Shown piece after piece: positions 16,623 to 24,238 of a stretch of DNA of 43,541 nucleotides. The notes below the pieces were generated by a model that did not search any database, was not told where the DNA came from, and was given only the letters and a program-made list of their open reading frames with translations. The position numbers and the translations under genes were made by a program. The DNA comes from Bryobacterales bacterium (lineage in GTDB: Bacteria > Acidobacteriota > Terriglobia > Bryobacterales > Bryobacteraceae): positions 1 through 43,541 of the forward strand of contig CANFEY010000043.1 of NCBI GenBank assembly GCA_947446025.1, written 5' to 3'. Position 1 is the stretch's first letter. Each line of letters starts with the position of its first letter.

Positions 16623-16837
16623 TCACCAAGGTATCGCAGTTCCGCTTGGGGTAGACTGGCTCCATGCCTCTCTCGAAGGGTAACCGGATCGGCCGACCAA
16701 CGCCAGCAACCGCCCGATGGTTCGCAACTCCACCGCGCGCAGCGCAACCAGCTCCACCACTCGTGCTTCCAACCCAGCGGTTTCAGCGCCGCGGATACAA
16801 GAATGTTCGTATCGACGACAACTCGCGGGCGGCCCAT
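16623..16837 (-). pseudogene. Frameshifted PIN-domain toxin relic
   Basis: The ATG at 16837 begins MGRPRVVVDTNILVSAALKPLG, the PIN-domain start with its first catalytic Asp. The continuation matching the family (LEARVVELVALRAVEL) is in the neighbouring frame, which one lost T after GGTT would explain. After that the sequence runs into GRLLALVGRSGYP and stops at 16623, so the C-terminal half with the other acidic residues is missing. It begins 8 nt after the RHH antitoxin gene, the usual TA order. No active toxin is expected. Confidence 0.65.
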
Positions 16838-16845
16838 CGAAACCG

Positions 16846-17139
16846 CTAAGCATTCGCCCGCTTCGCCCGCCGGTAAGCGCTGATCTCCGCCTCAATCTCC
16901 CGCCCCGTCAGCCGGTCCAACCCTGCCTTCCGCGCCTCCGCCTGCACAGCCCGAAGCGCCGCGAGCAGATCGGTATTGACCGCCCCCTCCTGCCGCTGCT
17001 GATACTGCCGCAACGCCTCGCGCACCAACTCACTCATCGTGCGGCTCTCCTTCCGCGCCAAACGTTCCGCCTGCTTCAACTGAAGTGGCGGAAGGGAGAT
17101 AGAGATGTTTTGCTGGTCCTCATATCGTTCGTGCTTGTC
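16846..17139 (-). CDS. RHH (CopG-like) antitoxin, start codon unclear
   Basis: The frame encodes ISISLPPLQLKQAERLARKE then SRTMSELVREALRQYQQR, a ribbon-helix-helix DNA-binding motif as in antitoxins partnered with PIN toxins, and a basic C-terminus. The strand part of the motif (ISISLP) lies upstream of the only usable TTG (17079). No ATG, GTG or TTG precedes it in frame back to about 17150. So either the start codon has decayed or a rare start is used. The coordinates include the family-like N-terminus (DKHERYEDQQ). Its PIN partner is broken. Confidence 0.5.
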   Translation of the reverse strand, partial: DKHERYEDQQNISISLPPLQLKQAERLARKESRTMSELVREALRQYQQRQEGAVNTDLLAALRAVQAEARKAGLDRLTGREIEAEISAYRRAKRANA

Positions 17140-17275
17140 ACTGCTAGGTATGACGCAGAACGTGGAACGCGGGTGCGCGTATTCGTCTGAATAGTCCCTA
17201 GTCCGCGAACACCGCCGTAGCCCACACCACCTCCGTCAGTACATCGTTCACCCGGAGGTGTTAGCATCAAAACGT

Positions 17276-17506
17276 ATGGAACTGGCGATCCAAATCCGCA
17301 TCGAAGAACTCCCCGAAGGCCTGTTCCTAGCCACTTCGGACGAACTCCAAGGCCTGGTCGCCCAAGGCCGCACCGTCGCCGAAGCCCTCGAAATCGCCCG
17401 CGACGTCGCCCGCAAACTCATCGACTCCCGCCGCGAACGCGGCAGCCTAGCCCCCCTCCCCACCACAGCCGAGCGCCAAAATTACACCATCGTAGTCGCC
17501 GCATGA
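17276..17506 (+). CDS. hicB: HicB family antitoxin
   Basis: The 76-aa product has the HicB partial RNase H-like fold: the strand pair MELAIQIRIEELPEGLFLAT, then DELQGLVAQGRTVAEALEIARDVARKLI, the family's typical GxTxxEAxxxAxxA helix. No C-terminal DNA-binding domain is present, so it is a short form. It precedes hicA by 1 nt, the reverse of the most common hicA-hicB order but well known. HicB would bind and neutralise HicA. Gene and partner look intact. Confidence 0.85.
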   Translation: MELAIQIRIEELPEGLFLATSDELQGLVAQGRTVAEALEIARDVARKLIDSRRERGSLAPLPTTAERQNYTIVVAA

Positions 17507-17507
17507 A

Positions 17508-17732
17508 ATGGGCCGCCTAGCTGGATTCCGCTATCGTGAGGTAGTGCGCAAGCTGAAAGCCCACGGCTTCGAATTCGACCGCCAAGCGGCAGGCAGCCAC
17601 GAAATCTGGTTCAACCCCAAAACAAATCGCTGCACCACAATTCCCAATCACCCCGGCGACCTGCCCGAGGGTACCCTTCGAGCGATCCTAAAGCAAGCCT
17701 CGATCGACACGGACGCTTTCCTCAAGTCCTAG
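17508..17732 (+). CDS. hicA: HicA family mRNA interferase toxin
   Basis: The 74-aa product matches the double-stranded RNA-binding-like fold of HicA. It has REVVRKLKAHGFEFDRQAAGSHEIW, with the catalytic His in the GSH motif, then TTIPNHPGDLPEGTLRAILKQASI, the family signature PxHxxxxxxGTLxxIxxQAG. HicA cleaves mRNA to arrest growth until HicB is restored. ATG 17508 directly follows the hicB stop. A REP-like element begins at its stop codon. Confidence 0.88.
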   Translation: MGRLAGFRYREVVRKLKAHGFEFDRQAAGSHEIWFNPKTNRCTTIPNHPGDLPEGTLRAILKQASIDTDAFLKS

Positions 17733-17769
17733 CCCCCAGCTAACTGCTGGTCCTAACTACGCTCGGGCT
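17731..17769. repeat. Degenerate REP-like element
   Basis: AGCCCCC at 17731 and CTCGGGCT at 17762-17769 are arms of the REP family seen elsewhere in the window, with GCTAACTGC and CTAACTACGC cores resembling two collapsed units. It is placed directly after hicA, possibly as its terminator. Confidence 0.45.
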
Positions 17770-17894
17770 TGTCACTAAGGTATGCCTCTATTCCAGTGGA
17801 CCTGCGCCGTTCACTGCTATGGTTGCACCGGGATCTCCAGAATTCGCTAGTCTAGGCTATAACTAGGCCAATCTCCAAAGTCAGCCACCGATCC

Positions 17895-18625
17895 ATGCCC
17901 CTTTCTGCCTCCCAAAGAGTCGCCCTCATCAAGGAAATTGCGCGTCGTCTTTGTAATGAAGATTGGTCGATGATCGACGTCGCGCTTGAGCAATTCGGTC
18001 TTCCAACTTCTGATCAGTGGGGGTCCTCAGGAGAACCCTACGTACTGGAGATGATCAAACGTGCGCAAGATCAGGCGCTCATCGATCTTGCGTTACACGT
18101 CGGGTATCACTTTGAGGCAAGCGTAGCCGGCATCGATCCACCTTTTTGGCGCAAGGGGATGTTGCGGCTATTCATTTCTCATTTAGCCGCTCATCGGGAA
18201 TTCGCGAAACAGTTGCAGGAGGCCCTGCTCGATTACGGCATTTCAGCTTTTGTCGCTCACAGCGACATCGAGCCCACCAAAGAATGGCAAACTTAAATTG
18301 AGACAGCCCTGACAACATGCCACACGTTATTGGCGCTTCTACATCCGAAATTTCATGAGAGCAACTGGACGGACCAGGAAATCGGATTTGCGATGGGACG
18401 AGGGGTAGCAGTGTTTTCCGTCCCCTTGGGCAAGATCCCTACGGGTTCATTGGCCGATTCCAGGCCTTCAACGGAAATTCCAAAACTGCGGTGCTGCTGG
18501 CTGGAGAACTCTTTACCGTATACCGCAAGAACAAACAGACCCAACGGCGCATGGCGGAGGCCCTGATTTCGCTGTTCGAGGAGCGCGGACACTACCTTGC
18601 CAAGAAATGGGCAAATCAACAATAA
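17895..18625 (+). pseudogene. TIR-domain protein broken by TAA and a frameshift
   Basis: The N-terminal 85 or so residues (MPLSASQRVALIKEIARRL...) form an alpha-helical region like effector-associated domains. The TIR domain begins LRLFISHLAAHREFAKQLQEAL and continues GISAFVAHSDIEPTKEWQT. TAA at 18294-18296 then replaces a codon that is Glu in relatives. The same frame resumes IETALTTCHTLLALLHPKF and ESNWTDQEIGFAMGRG, holding the putative catalytic Glu. Near 18425 the frame shifts to LGQDPYGFIGRFQAFNG and ends LAKKWANQQ at 18625. TIR proteins of this type are often NADase defence effectors. Intact length would be about 242 aa. Confidence 0.82.
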
Positions 18626-18872
18626 CGACCCACCTTCCGCAAAGAACTCCTTACCTTCCCCCCACATCCCCCCGCAGCCGCCCCCACTCCCCCCACCCGA
18701 GCAGTACCCTCACAAGTGGCCACCGAGCCTTCACATGCCGCCCACCGCCCCCCAAAAATCGCCACAACAAAACAAAGCCAAATTTTCGCCCCGCCCGCGC
18801 GCGCAACCTCAATCACTGCGCCACTTGCCGCTTGCATCCACATTTCGCCCCCCAACGCTGTACACTGCTTTT
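18626..18872 (+). other. C-rich, G-poor leader region
   Basis: The plus strand here is strikingly rich in C and A and poor in G, with runs such as CCCCCCAC and CCCCCCCAAAA. It lies between the TIR relic and the binding-protein gene. Such unstructured C-rich RNA resembles Rho-utilisation sites. TACACT at 18870 could serve as part of a -10. No gene is supported here, although an open frame runs through it. Confidence 0.4.
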
Positions 18873-19745
18873 ATGCCCCAGTTCGTCATCTCCCCGCACA
18901 TGCGCCTGCAGGAATGGGTCGCCGAGGAAAAAGGCTACTTCACCGCCGAGGGCCTCGACTACGAATTCCGAGCCGCGCTCAAAGCCGACACCAAGTCCCA
19001 CGACCTCGGCGCGAAGACCGGTGCCTACCAGACCTTCGAACAGGGCCGCCCCTGCGACGTGAGCTGCGCCTGCCACTGGACCGTCAACGTCGCCGCCTCC
19101 AACGGGCACGGCAAGCTCTACGGCGATGCCTACTCCGTCTCGCCCTCCGGCATCTTCGTCCCGCCCGATTCGCCCATCCGCACGCCCGAAGACCTGCGCG
19201 GCGTTCCCATCTCCGTCGGCTACCAGTCGGGCAGCCACTACTCCACCATCCAGGCGCTCGAGCCTTACCTCAAGCCCGAAGAAATCAACCTCTCCTTCGC
19301 CGACGGCCTGCTCTTCAAGCGCATGGAGAAGCTCTATGACCGCCAGACGCCAGCTTGCGCGCTCTTCAGCGGACCCTACTACTTCATGGAGCAGCTCGGC
19401 TTCCGCAAGATCCTCGACTCCACCTTCATGATCGCCGCCATGATCACCGGCGACCCCGCCCCCTCCGACGTCCGCAAATACTTCCAGGCCCTGCGCCGAG
19501 CCCAGCGCGACATCGACCTCCGCCCCGACCTCTACACCCACTACTACAAGAAGGAATTCCCCGCCCGCTTCCAAGCCGAGATGGACACCCGCCGCTGGGG
19601 CCCCGGCGAGCGCATCGTCTTTGAGCCGTACTCCAAGGAAGTCTTCGAGGAATCCTTCCAGTGGATCGCCCAACGCAACATTTTCCCCGAAGGAGGCATG
19701 GGAGCCGGAAAGTACGACGAGGCAGTACTCTCGCTAGCGCGATAG
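18873..19745 (+). CDS. NMT1/THI5-like substrate-binding protein without signal peptide
   Basis: The 290-aa product has the shape of a NitT/TauT or THI5-type periplasmic binding protein: an opening strand with MRLQEWVAEEKGYFTAEGLDYEF, a TPEDLRGVPISVGYQSGSHYSTIQALE segment (here TPEDLRGVPISV and GYQSGSHYSTIQAL), and a C-terminal helical region (VFEESFQWIAQRNIFPEGG). ATG 18873 starts immediately at the fold, so there is no signal peptide or lipobox. A frame extending upstream is composed of the C-rich leader and is not credible. It may act in the cytoplasm as an enzyme or ligand sensor. No ABC permease genes are adjacent. Confidence 0.68.
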   Translation: MPQFVISPHMRLQEWVAEEKGYFTAEGLDYEFRAALKADTKSHDLGAKTGAYQTFEQGRPCDVSCACHWTVNVAASNGHGKLYGDAYSVSPSGIFVPPDSPIRTPEDLRGVPISVGYQSGSHYSTIQALEPYLKPEEINLSFADGLLFKRMEKLYDRQTPACALFSGPYYFMEQLGFRKILDSTFMIAAMITGDPAPSDVRKYFQALRRAQRDIDLRPDLYTHYYKKEFPARFQAEMDTRRWGPGERIVFEPYSKEVFEESFQWIAQRNIFPEGGMGAGKYDEAVLSLAR

Positions 19746-19754
19746 ACTGTGGCT

Positions 19755-20202
19755 ATGATGCGCTGGAGTCACACGCACTCGTCACCCCATCAGCCTGGCG
19801 CGCGCCGTGATGGAGAAATCGCCGCATGTCATGTTGACCGGGGCGGGCGCCGATACCTTCGCTGCGAGCGTAGGTCTGGAGCAGGTAGCTCCCAGTTTCT
19901 TCTTCACCGAACGTCGTTGGCAGGCGGACCGTGGGCGTGGTGGCAGTGGACCGGCAAGGCAACCTCGCCGCCGGAACATCAACCGGGGGAACCCAGGCGA
20001 AGCGATGGGGACGCGTCGGCGACTCTCCGATCATCGGCGCGGGATTCAAGAAAGCTTGACCGCATTGAAAGGCAGCGGCGGAGTCATCGCCATACAACTG
20101 GACGGACAGATCGCGTGGAGCTTCAACACGTCGGGCATGTACCGGGCTCGCATGTCGGAAGGCGGCACGCCGCAAGTCGCCATTTTCAAGGACGAACCAT
20201 GA
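19755..20202 (+). pseudogene. Isoaspartyl peptidase/L-asparaginase relic
   Basis: Pieces of a plant-type asparaginase (Ntn hydrolase) appear in two frames. Frame one reads HPISLARAVMEKSPHVMLTGAGADTFA and FFFTERRWQ. Frame two reads [20 protein letters not shown] and [12 protein letters not shown], containing the would-be nucleophile Thr. Frame one returns with LKGSGGVIAIQLDGQIAWSFNTSGMY and ends at 20202. The N-terminal half is absent, and a central block is deleted between the second and third pieces. It cannot mature by autocleavage. Confidence 0.8.
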
Positions 20203-20353
20203 CGCGGGCGGGTCAAGTTGCCACAAGGCCGTGAAATATTTGCAGGGCCGGAAGCCTGTGGAACCTGAACTTTTTCACTAACCCCTTGAATCCGTGATCC
20301 TTCCGCCCGCCTGTCGACTTGGCTATCCACTTGCTCCAGTGTAAGAGCTGAGG

Positions 20354-20767
20354 ATGGTTCACGTGACACCACGAGGCACCACACGAATTCTGAAATCCGA
20401 AAGTGGAGATGTGGCCGAACGCCTGCGGGTCTTTGTGGCCGAAGGCAGCGCGGCGGATCTGTTCTGGCTGGAGATGGTCTTCAAGGGCTCCCGTCTTCCT
20501 TACAGCATCGAAGCCGTTACGGACCGGCACCTAGCCGCGCTGTCTCTCCAACAAACCTCTGCGGACCTCATCCTGGTGGACGGTGCCGCGTTGCTCGAAC
20601 AACTCCCCGCGGCACCCCGGCTGTTCGTGCTGGCCAACGCCGGCGAACGGGAACGCTGCGCGGACCCGAGCCACTTCATCGAGAAGCCGTTCACGCATCA
20701 GAAGCTATTCGATTGCCTGGAGGCCGCCCACCTAAACACGTGGGCCGCGCGTGTGGTATCCGTCTAG
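20354..20767 (+). CDS. Stand-alone receiver-like (REC) protein
   Basis: The 137-aa product resembles a response-regulator receiver. RVFVAEGSAADLFWLEMVFKG corresponds to the beta1-alpha1 segment with acidic residues, ADLILVDG supplies the phosphoacceptor-like Asp, LFVLANAG the switch region (Ala in place of Thr/Ser), and HFIEKPF the conserved Lys-Pro. It has no output domain. Because the switch Thr is missing and the acidic pair is loose, phosphorylation is uncertain. No kinase is adjacent; a cupin gene starts 1 nt after its stop. Confidence 0.68.
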   Translation: MVHVTPRGTTRILKSESGDVAERLRVFVAEGSAADLFWLEMVFKGSRLPYSIEAVTDRHLAALSLQQTSADLILVDGAALLEQLPAAPRLFVLANAGERERCADPSHFIEKPFTHQKLFDCLEAAHLNTWAARVVSV

Positions 20768-20768
20768 T

Positions 20769-21233
20769 ATGCGAATTGTCGTAGTCTTTATCGCGGCGGC
20801 CGCCGCGCTCGTCTCGCTCCACGCCGCCGATCCCACCGCGCCCATCCACTGGAACGCCACCAAGACAAAGGAACTCGACCTGTCCGCGAAGGGCAAGTTG
20901 AATCCCGCCGGCGGGCTCGGCACCTCGCGCCTGATGGACTCCGCCTTCATCCTTTACCGCGAAGGCAACTCGCAGGCTGAGATCCACACCGAACAAGCCG
21001 ACTTCATCTTCTTCCGCGAAGGCGAGGGAGCCATGCTCATCGGCGGCAAGGTGATCAACGGCAAGTCCAGTGGCCCCGGCGAAATCCGCGGCGACTCCAT
21101 CGAGGGCGGCACCACGTATCCCGTCAAAGCCGGCGACTCCATCTACGTCCCCAAGGGTTCCCCCCACCAGTTCCGCCTGGGACCCGGCCAGCACTTCACG
21201 GCCACCATCGTGAAGATCACGCCCAAGGAGTAA
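20769..21233 (+). CDS. Secreted cupin-domain protein
   Basis: ATG 20769 gives 154 aa with a signal peptide (MRIVVVFIAAAAALVSLHAA). The cupin core is seen as QAEIHTEQADFIFFREGEG (metal-ligand His and Glu area) and AGDSIYVPKGSPHQFRLGPG (second motif with His). Small exported cupins bind a metal and diverse ligands; the substrate is unknown. The stop ends at 21233 and the convergent lipoprotein gene's stop starts at 21234, with no base between them. Confidence 0.82.
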   Translation: MRIVVVFIAAAAALVSLHAADPTAPIHWNATKTKELDLSAKGKLNPAGGLGTSRLMDSAFILYREGNSQAEIHTEQADFIFFREGEGAMLIGGKVINGKSSGPGEIRGDSIEGGTTYPVKAGDSIYVPKGSPHQFRLGPGQHFTATIVKITPKE

Positions 21234-22328
21234 CTACTGCTTCCGCCGCGCCATCAGTAGATTTGATCCGACCCTGCCGTATCCGTACCCCAGCTGTAGC
21301 GCCAACGGCTTCGCGCCCCCGGCTGCGTAGGCCGCTTTCAGGTCAGCCTGCACACGCCACTTGAAGCTCCCGTAGGGCTGCGTATATTGTCCATAGAGCT
21401 GCACGTCCCAAACCTCTGGTGGGAACGAAGCATACGGAATTCCCGAGTCGTCTTGCAGAACATTCACGCTGCTCTGGAGCAAGGCGTTGCGGATGGTGGA
21501 GAAGTCCTTGTTGTGAGTCATGTAGGACGTCGCCTTGAGAAACGTGGTCACGCCCTTCAACTCCGCCAGGTAACGCAGGAACGGTTCGTTCTTTGCCAAC
21601 TGTGTATCGGAGAGATTCACGGAGAAGTAGCGGAGCGTGTGCCTTGAGCCGTCGGCGCTCGCGAACTCCACCTGGATGCTGTTGTTCTCGCGCACGGATC
21701 CCAGGATGCGTTGCTGCGTGCGCACCAGCAGCTCCAGGATGGGCAATAGCAGGCCGTCGGTGATCTGCCCGCGAAACTGCTTGTCCATCTCGCGCGTGAC
21801 AAAGAAGCTCTTGCCGAGTGCGGACGCCATGGTTGCGCGCGTTTCCGCCAGGTAGGTGGGTAGATCCAGCATCTCAAACTGGGTCACGGTGGGCAGCGTA
21901 CCGGCCGGCTCCAAGCCAACGATGGTGTAGGCCGGACTGCGCGGGAAAAGGAGCGTGACGGTGAGCGAATCCGGCCCGCCGAACGGATAGAAGACGGGTG
22001 CGTCCCACCCGGGTCCGCTGAGTTCCTGCTTCTCAAAGGCCCGCAGCTTCGCCAGCAGACCGCCTTCGGCCTTCTTCCAAGCGGCGTCCATGCTGGCACG
22101 ATGGGACTGCCAGGCCGGACTCGTTTCCATCTCTAAGAACGGGCTTCCCGATTCGCCCGGAAGTCCGGCGAGAAAGCGCGCGGCATCGTCCGCGTCCCTG
22201 GCACGCGGAATCGCCGGTTCGGCTGGTTCGGTCTGGCGGACCGCCTCGGGACTCTTCTCCGCGGCTCCGCACCCGGTCAGCACCAGTGCAAGGAAGAATC
22301 CGCTCGCCGCCCAGCAGAGTTGCTTCAC
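21234..22328 (-). CDS. Lipoprotein of unknown function
   Basis: The 364-aa product starts at GTG 22328 and has a lipoprotein signal (FFLALVLTGC), so Cys20 would be lipidated. The mature region is acidic with long helices (EGGLLAKLRAFEKQELSG) and a central part DAPVFYPFGGPDSLTVTLLFP, YTIVGLEPAGTLPT. The GTGA overlap with the VOC gene couples their translation. The family is not recognised by name. Confidence 0.75.
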   Translation of the reverse strand: MKQLCWAASGFFLALVLTGCGAAEKSPEAVRQTEPAEPAIPRARDADDAARFLAGLPGESGSPFLEMETSPAWQSHRASMDAAWKKAEGGLLAKLRAFEKQELSGPGWDAPVFYPFGGPDSLTVTLLFPRSPAYTIVGLEPAGTLPTVTQFEMLDLPTYLAETRATMASALGKSFFVTREMDKQFRGQITDGLLLPILELLVRTQQRILGSVRENNSIQVEFASADGSRHTLRYFSVNLSDTQLAKNEPFLRYLAELKGVTTFLKATSYMTHNKDFSTIRNALLQSSVNVLQDDSGIPYASFPPEVWDVQLYGQYTQPYGSFKWRVQADLKAAYAAGGAKPLALQLGYGYGRVGSNLLMARRKQ

Positions 22329-23131
22329 TTAGCCGGAGCGAGCCCCTCGGTCAACTCGATGTAGGTCCCCCACGGGTCGGTTAGGAACGCCACCTTCAAG
22401 GCACTGTTCGGCAGCTGGCGCACAGGAGCTTCGAGCTTCGCGCCCAAGCCCTCCAGCTTCTTCACGTAGGCGTCGAGGTTCTTCACCTCGAATCCGATGT
22501 GGTCCAGCGCGCGGCCCTTGGTGCCTACAATGGTGGCCGCGCCGCGGCCGTAGGAAAGGCTAACGCCCGCCATGTCTCCTGCCTGGATCGGGACCTTATT
22601 CGGAAGACACGCAATGCAGTCGCGCGTGCCAGCCGTTGCGCTGAACATCTTCGCGTACCAAGCCTGGATGCCCGGAATATCCGGAGTGAAGTAGTGGATG
22701 TGGTTCATCTGCACGGGAGAGGGCTGCTCCGGGATACCGTACACTTCCACCTTTACGCCATCCGGGCCCCACACGTAGACCTCGTTCGGATTCTGCGTCG
22801 GGTCGATTTTCAGACCCATTGCCTTCCATTTGGTAAGCGAGCCGGGCATGTCCTTGACGGTGAAGCCGAAGTGATCCACGATGGAGCCACCGGCCGGCTC
22901 GGGGTTGTCGGCTTGGCGGATGAGGATGTACACGCCGGGGAACGCGACCATCTCGATGGTGCCGTTCTTCACCACCGTGCCGCCCATGGCGTCCGTGTAG
23001 AACGCCTTCACGGCGTTCACATCGCGGGCGTTCAAGTGAACGTGGCCCATGGTGATGCCTTCGGCGTTGGCGGGGAACAGTTGCGCCACGGCGGAGGCGG
23101 CGCACAAAACAACCAGACTCAGAATTCTCAT
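22325..23131 (-). CDS. Secreted VOC (glyoxalase-fold) family protein
   Basis: From ATG 23131 the product is 268 aa with a signal peptide (MRILSLVVLCAASAVAQ). Two vicinal-oxygen-chelate modules follow: GHVHLNARDVNAVKAFYTDA with its partner strand VYVWGPDGVKVEVYG, then NHIHYFTPDIPGIQAWYAK with VAFLTDPWGTYIELTEG. The His and Glu residues that bind metal in this family are present (His in GHVHL and NHIHY, Glu in VEVY and IELT). It overlaps the upstream aldo/keto reductase by 4 nt and the downstream lipoprotein gene by 4 nt. Confidence 0.85.
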   Translation of the reverse strand: MRILSLVVLCAASAVAQLFPANAEGITMGHVHLNARDVNAVKAFYTDAMGGTVVKNGTIEMVAFPGVYILIRQADNPEPAGGSIVDHFGFTVKDMPGSLTKWKAMGLKIDPTQNPNEVYVWGPDGVKVEVYGIPEQPSPVQMNHIHYFTPDIPGIQAWYAKMFSATAGTRDCIACLPNKVPIQAGDMAGVSLSYGRGAATIVGTKGRALDHIGFEVKNLDAYVKKLEGLGAKLEAPVRQLPNSALKVAFLTDPWGTYIELTEGLAPAK

Positions 23132-24150
23132 AACATCTCCTTTGGTGACGGGTTCGCATGACCCAAAATCGGGTGCGGGGTGTAGGCAGCTTCCAGCTTC
23201 GCAACTTCCTCCGCACTCAATACCAACTCCACCGAGCCTATCAGATCTTTGAGTTGCGCGGCCTTGGTGGTCCCGATGATGGGCGCAGTCACGCCCGGAG
23301 CCTGCAGTACCCAGGCGCAGGCGACTTGCGCAGCCGATACGCCGCGGGCTTTGGCCACCTCGGCGACGGCATCGGCCACGGCGAAGTCGGCGTCCTTGAA
23401 GTACATCTGCTTGGCGAAGCCGTCGACCTTCGCGCGCGCAGTGGAGCCGCCGGATTTGTCGCGCGTGCCGCTCAGGAAGCCGCGTGCCAGCGGGCTCCAC
23501 GGGATCACCGCCAAGCCCTGATCCATGCACAGCGGAATCATCTCGCGCTCTTCTTCGCGATAGACCAGGTTGTAATGGTTCTGCATCGAGATGAAGCGGT
23601 GCCAGCCATGCTCCTTAGCGGTGTAGAGCGCCTTCGAAAGCTGCCATGCCGCAGTCGAACTGGTTCCCAGGTAGCGCACCTTGCCCGCGCGCACCAGCGA
23701 ATCCAGGGCTTCGAGCGTTTCTTCGATGGGCGTGCCCGGGTCCCAGCGGTGGATCTGATAGAGGTCCACGTAGTCCATGCCCAGGCGCTTCAGGGAAGCC
23801 TCGCACCCTTCGATGATGTGCTTGCGGCTCAGGCCGCGCTTGTTCGGGCCAGGCCCCATCACGCCCTGGACCTTCGTGGCCACCACGACGTCATCCCGCG
23901 ATGCCATCTCGCGCAGGTGCACGCCGGTGATCTCTTCGCTAAGGCCGATGGAGTACACGTCGGCGGTGTCAAAGAAGTTGATGCCGGAATCCAGGGCGAG
24001 CTTGAAGTGCTCGCGGGAATCTTCCTTGTTCACGTGCCAGCCGGTGGTGCCCGTGGCCCACGCGGGAACCGGTCCGCCGCCGTAGGTCATGCAGCCCAGG
24101 CACAGCCGTGAAACGGTGATCCCGGTCTTGCCTAGTGTTGTGTATTTCAT
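23128..24150 (-). CDS. Aldo/keto reductase
   Basis: The 340-aa product is an NADPH-dependent aldo/keto reductase: the N-terminus MKYTTLGKTGITVSRLCLGC, the catalytic tetrad segments INFFDTADVYSIG (Asp, Tyr), VVATKVQG (Lys) and YVDLYQIHRWD (His), and the C-terminal APGVTAPIIGTTKAAQLKD cofactor-binding helix. It resembles the YajO/PhdYeFM-neighbour type of class with the GTRDKSGG insert. It is the first gene of a three-gene operon with 4-nt overlaps. Substrate unknown. Confidence 0.92.
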   Translation of the reverse strand: MKYTTLGKTGITVSRLCLGCMTYGGGPVPAWATGTTGWHVNKEDSREHFKLALDSGINFFDTADVYSIGLSEEITGVHLREMASRDDVVVATKVQGVMGPGPNKRGLSRKHIIEGCEASLKRLGMDYVDLYQIHRWDPGTPIEETLEALDSLVRAGKVRYLGTSSTAAWQLSKALYTAKEHGWHRFISMQNHYNLVYREEEREMIPLCMDQGLAVIPWSPLARGFLSGTRDKSGGSTARAKVDGFAKQMYFKDADFAVADAVAEVAKARGVSAAQVACAWVLQAPGVTAPIIGTTKAAQLKDLIGSVELVLSAEEVAKLEAAYTPHPILGHANPSPKEML

Positions 24151-24211
24151 CGCGTCTCCAATTGGTCACCATACCAGGATCGGGGCGTTCCCTGCCCGCC
24201 GGGGAAACTTG

Positions 24212-24217
24212 TATACT
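24212..24217 (+). promoter_or_regulatory. Candidate -10 box of the TPR/peptidase operon
   Basis: TATACT lies 22 nt before ATG 24239, in the 88-nt divergent gap with the aldo/keto reductase gene. A clear -35 is not seen. GGAGG at 24231-24235 is the Shine-Dalgarno site. Confidence 0.3.
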
Positions 24218-24238
24218 TGTTTCCGATCCTGGAGGCAC

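Noticed and set aside
18597-18872. N-terminal extension of the binding protein
   Set aside because: The extension is Pro-rich low-complexity sequence from the C-rich region and does not resemble a signal peptide.
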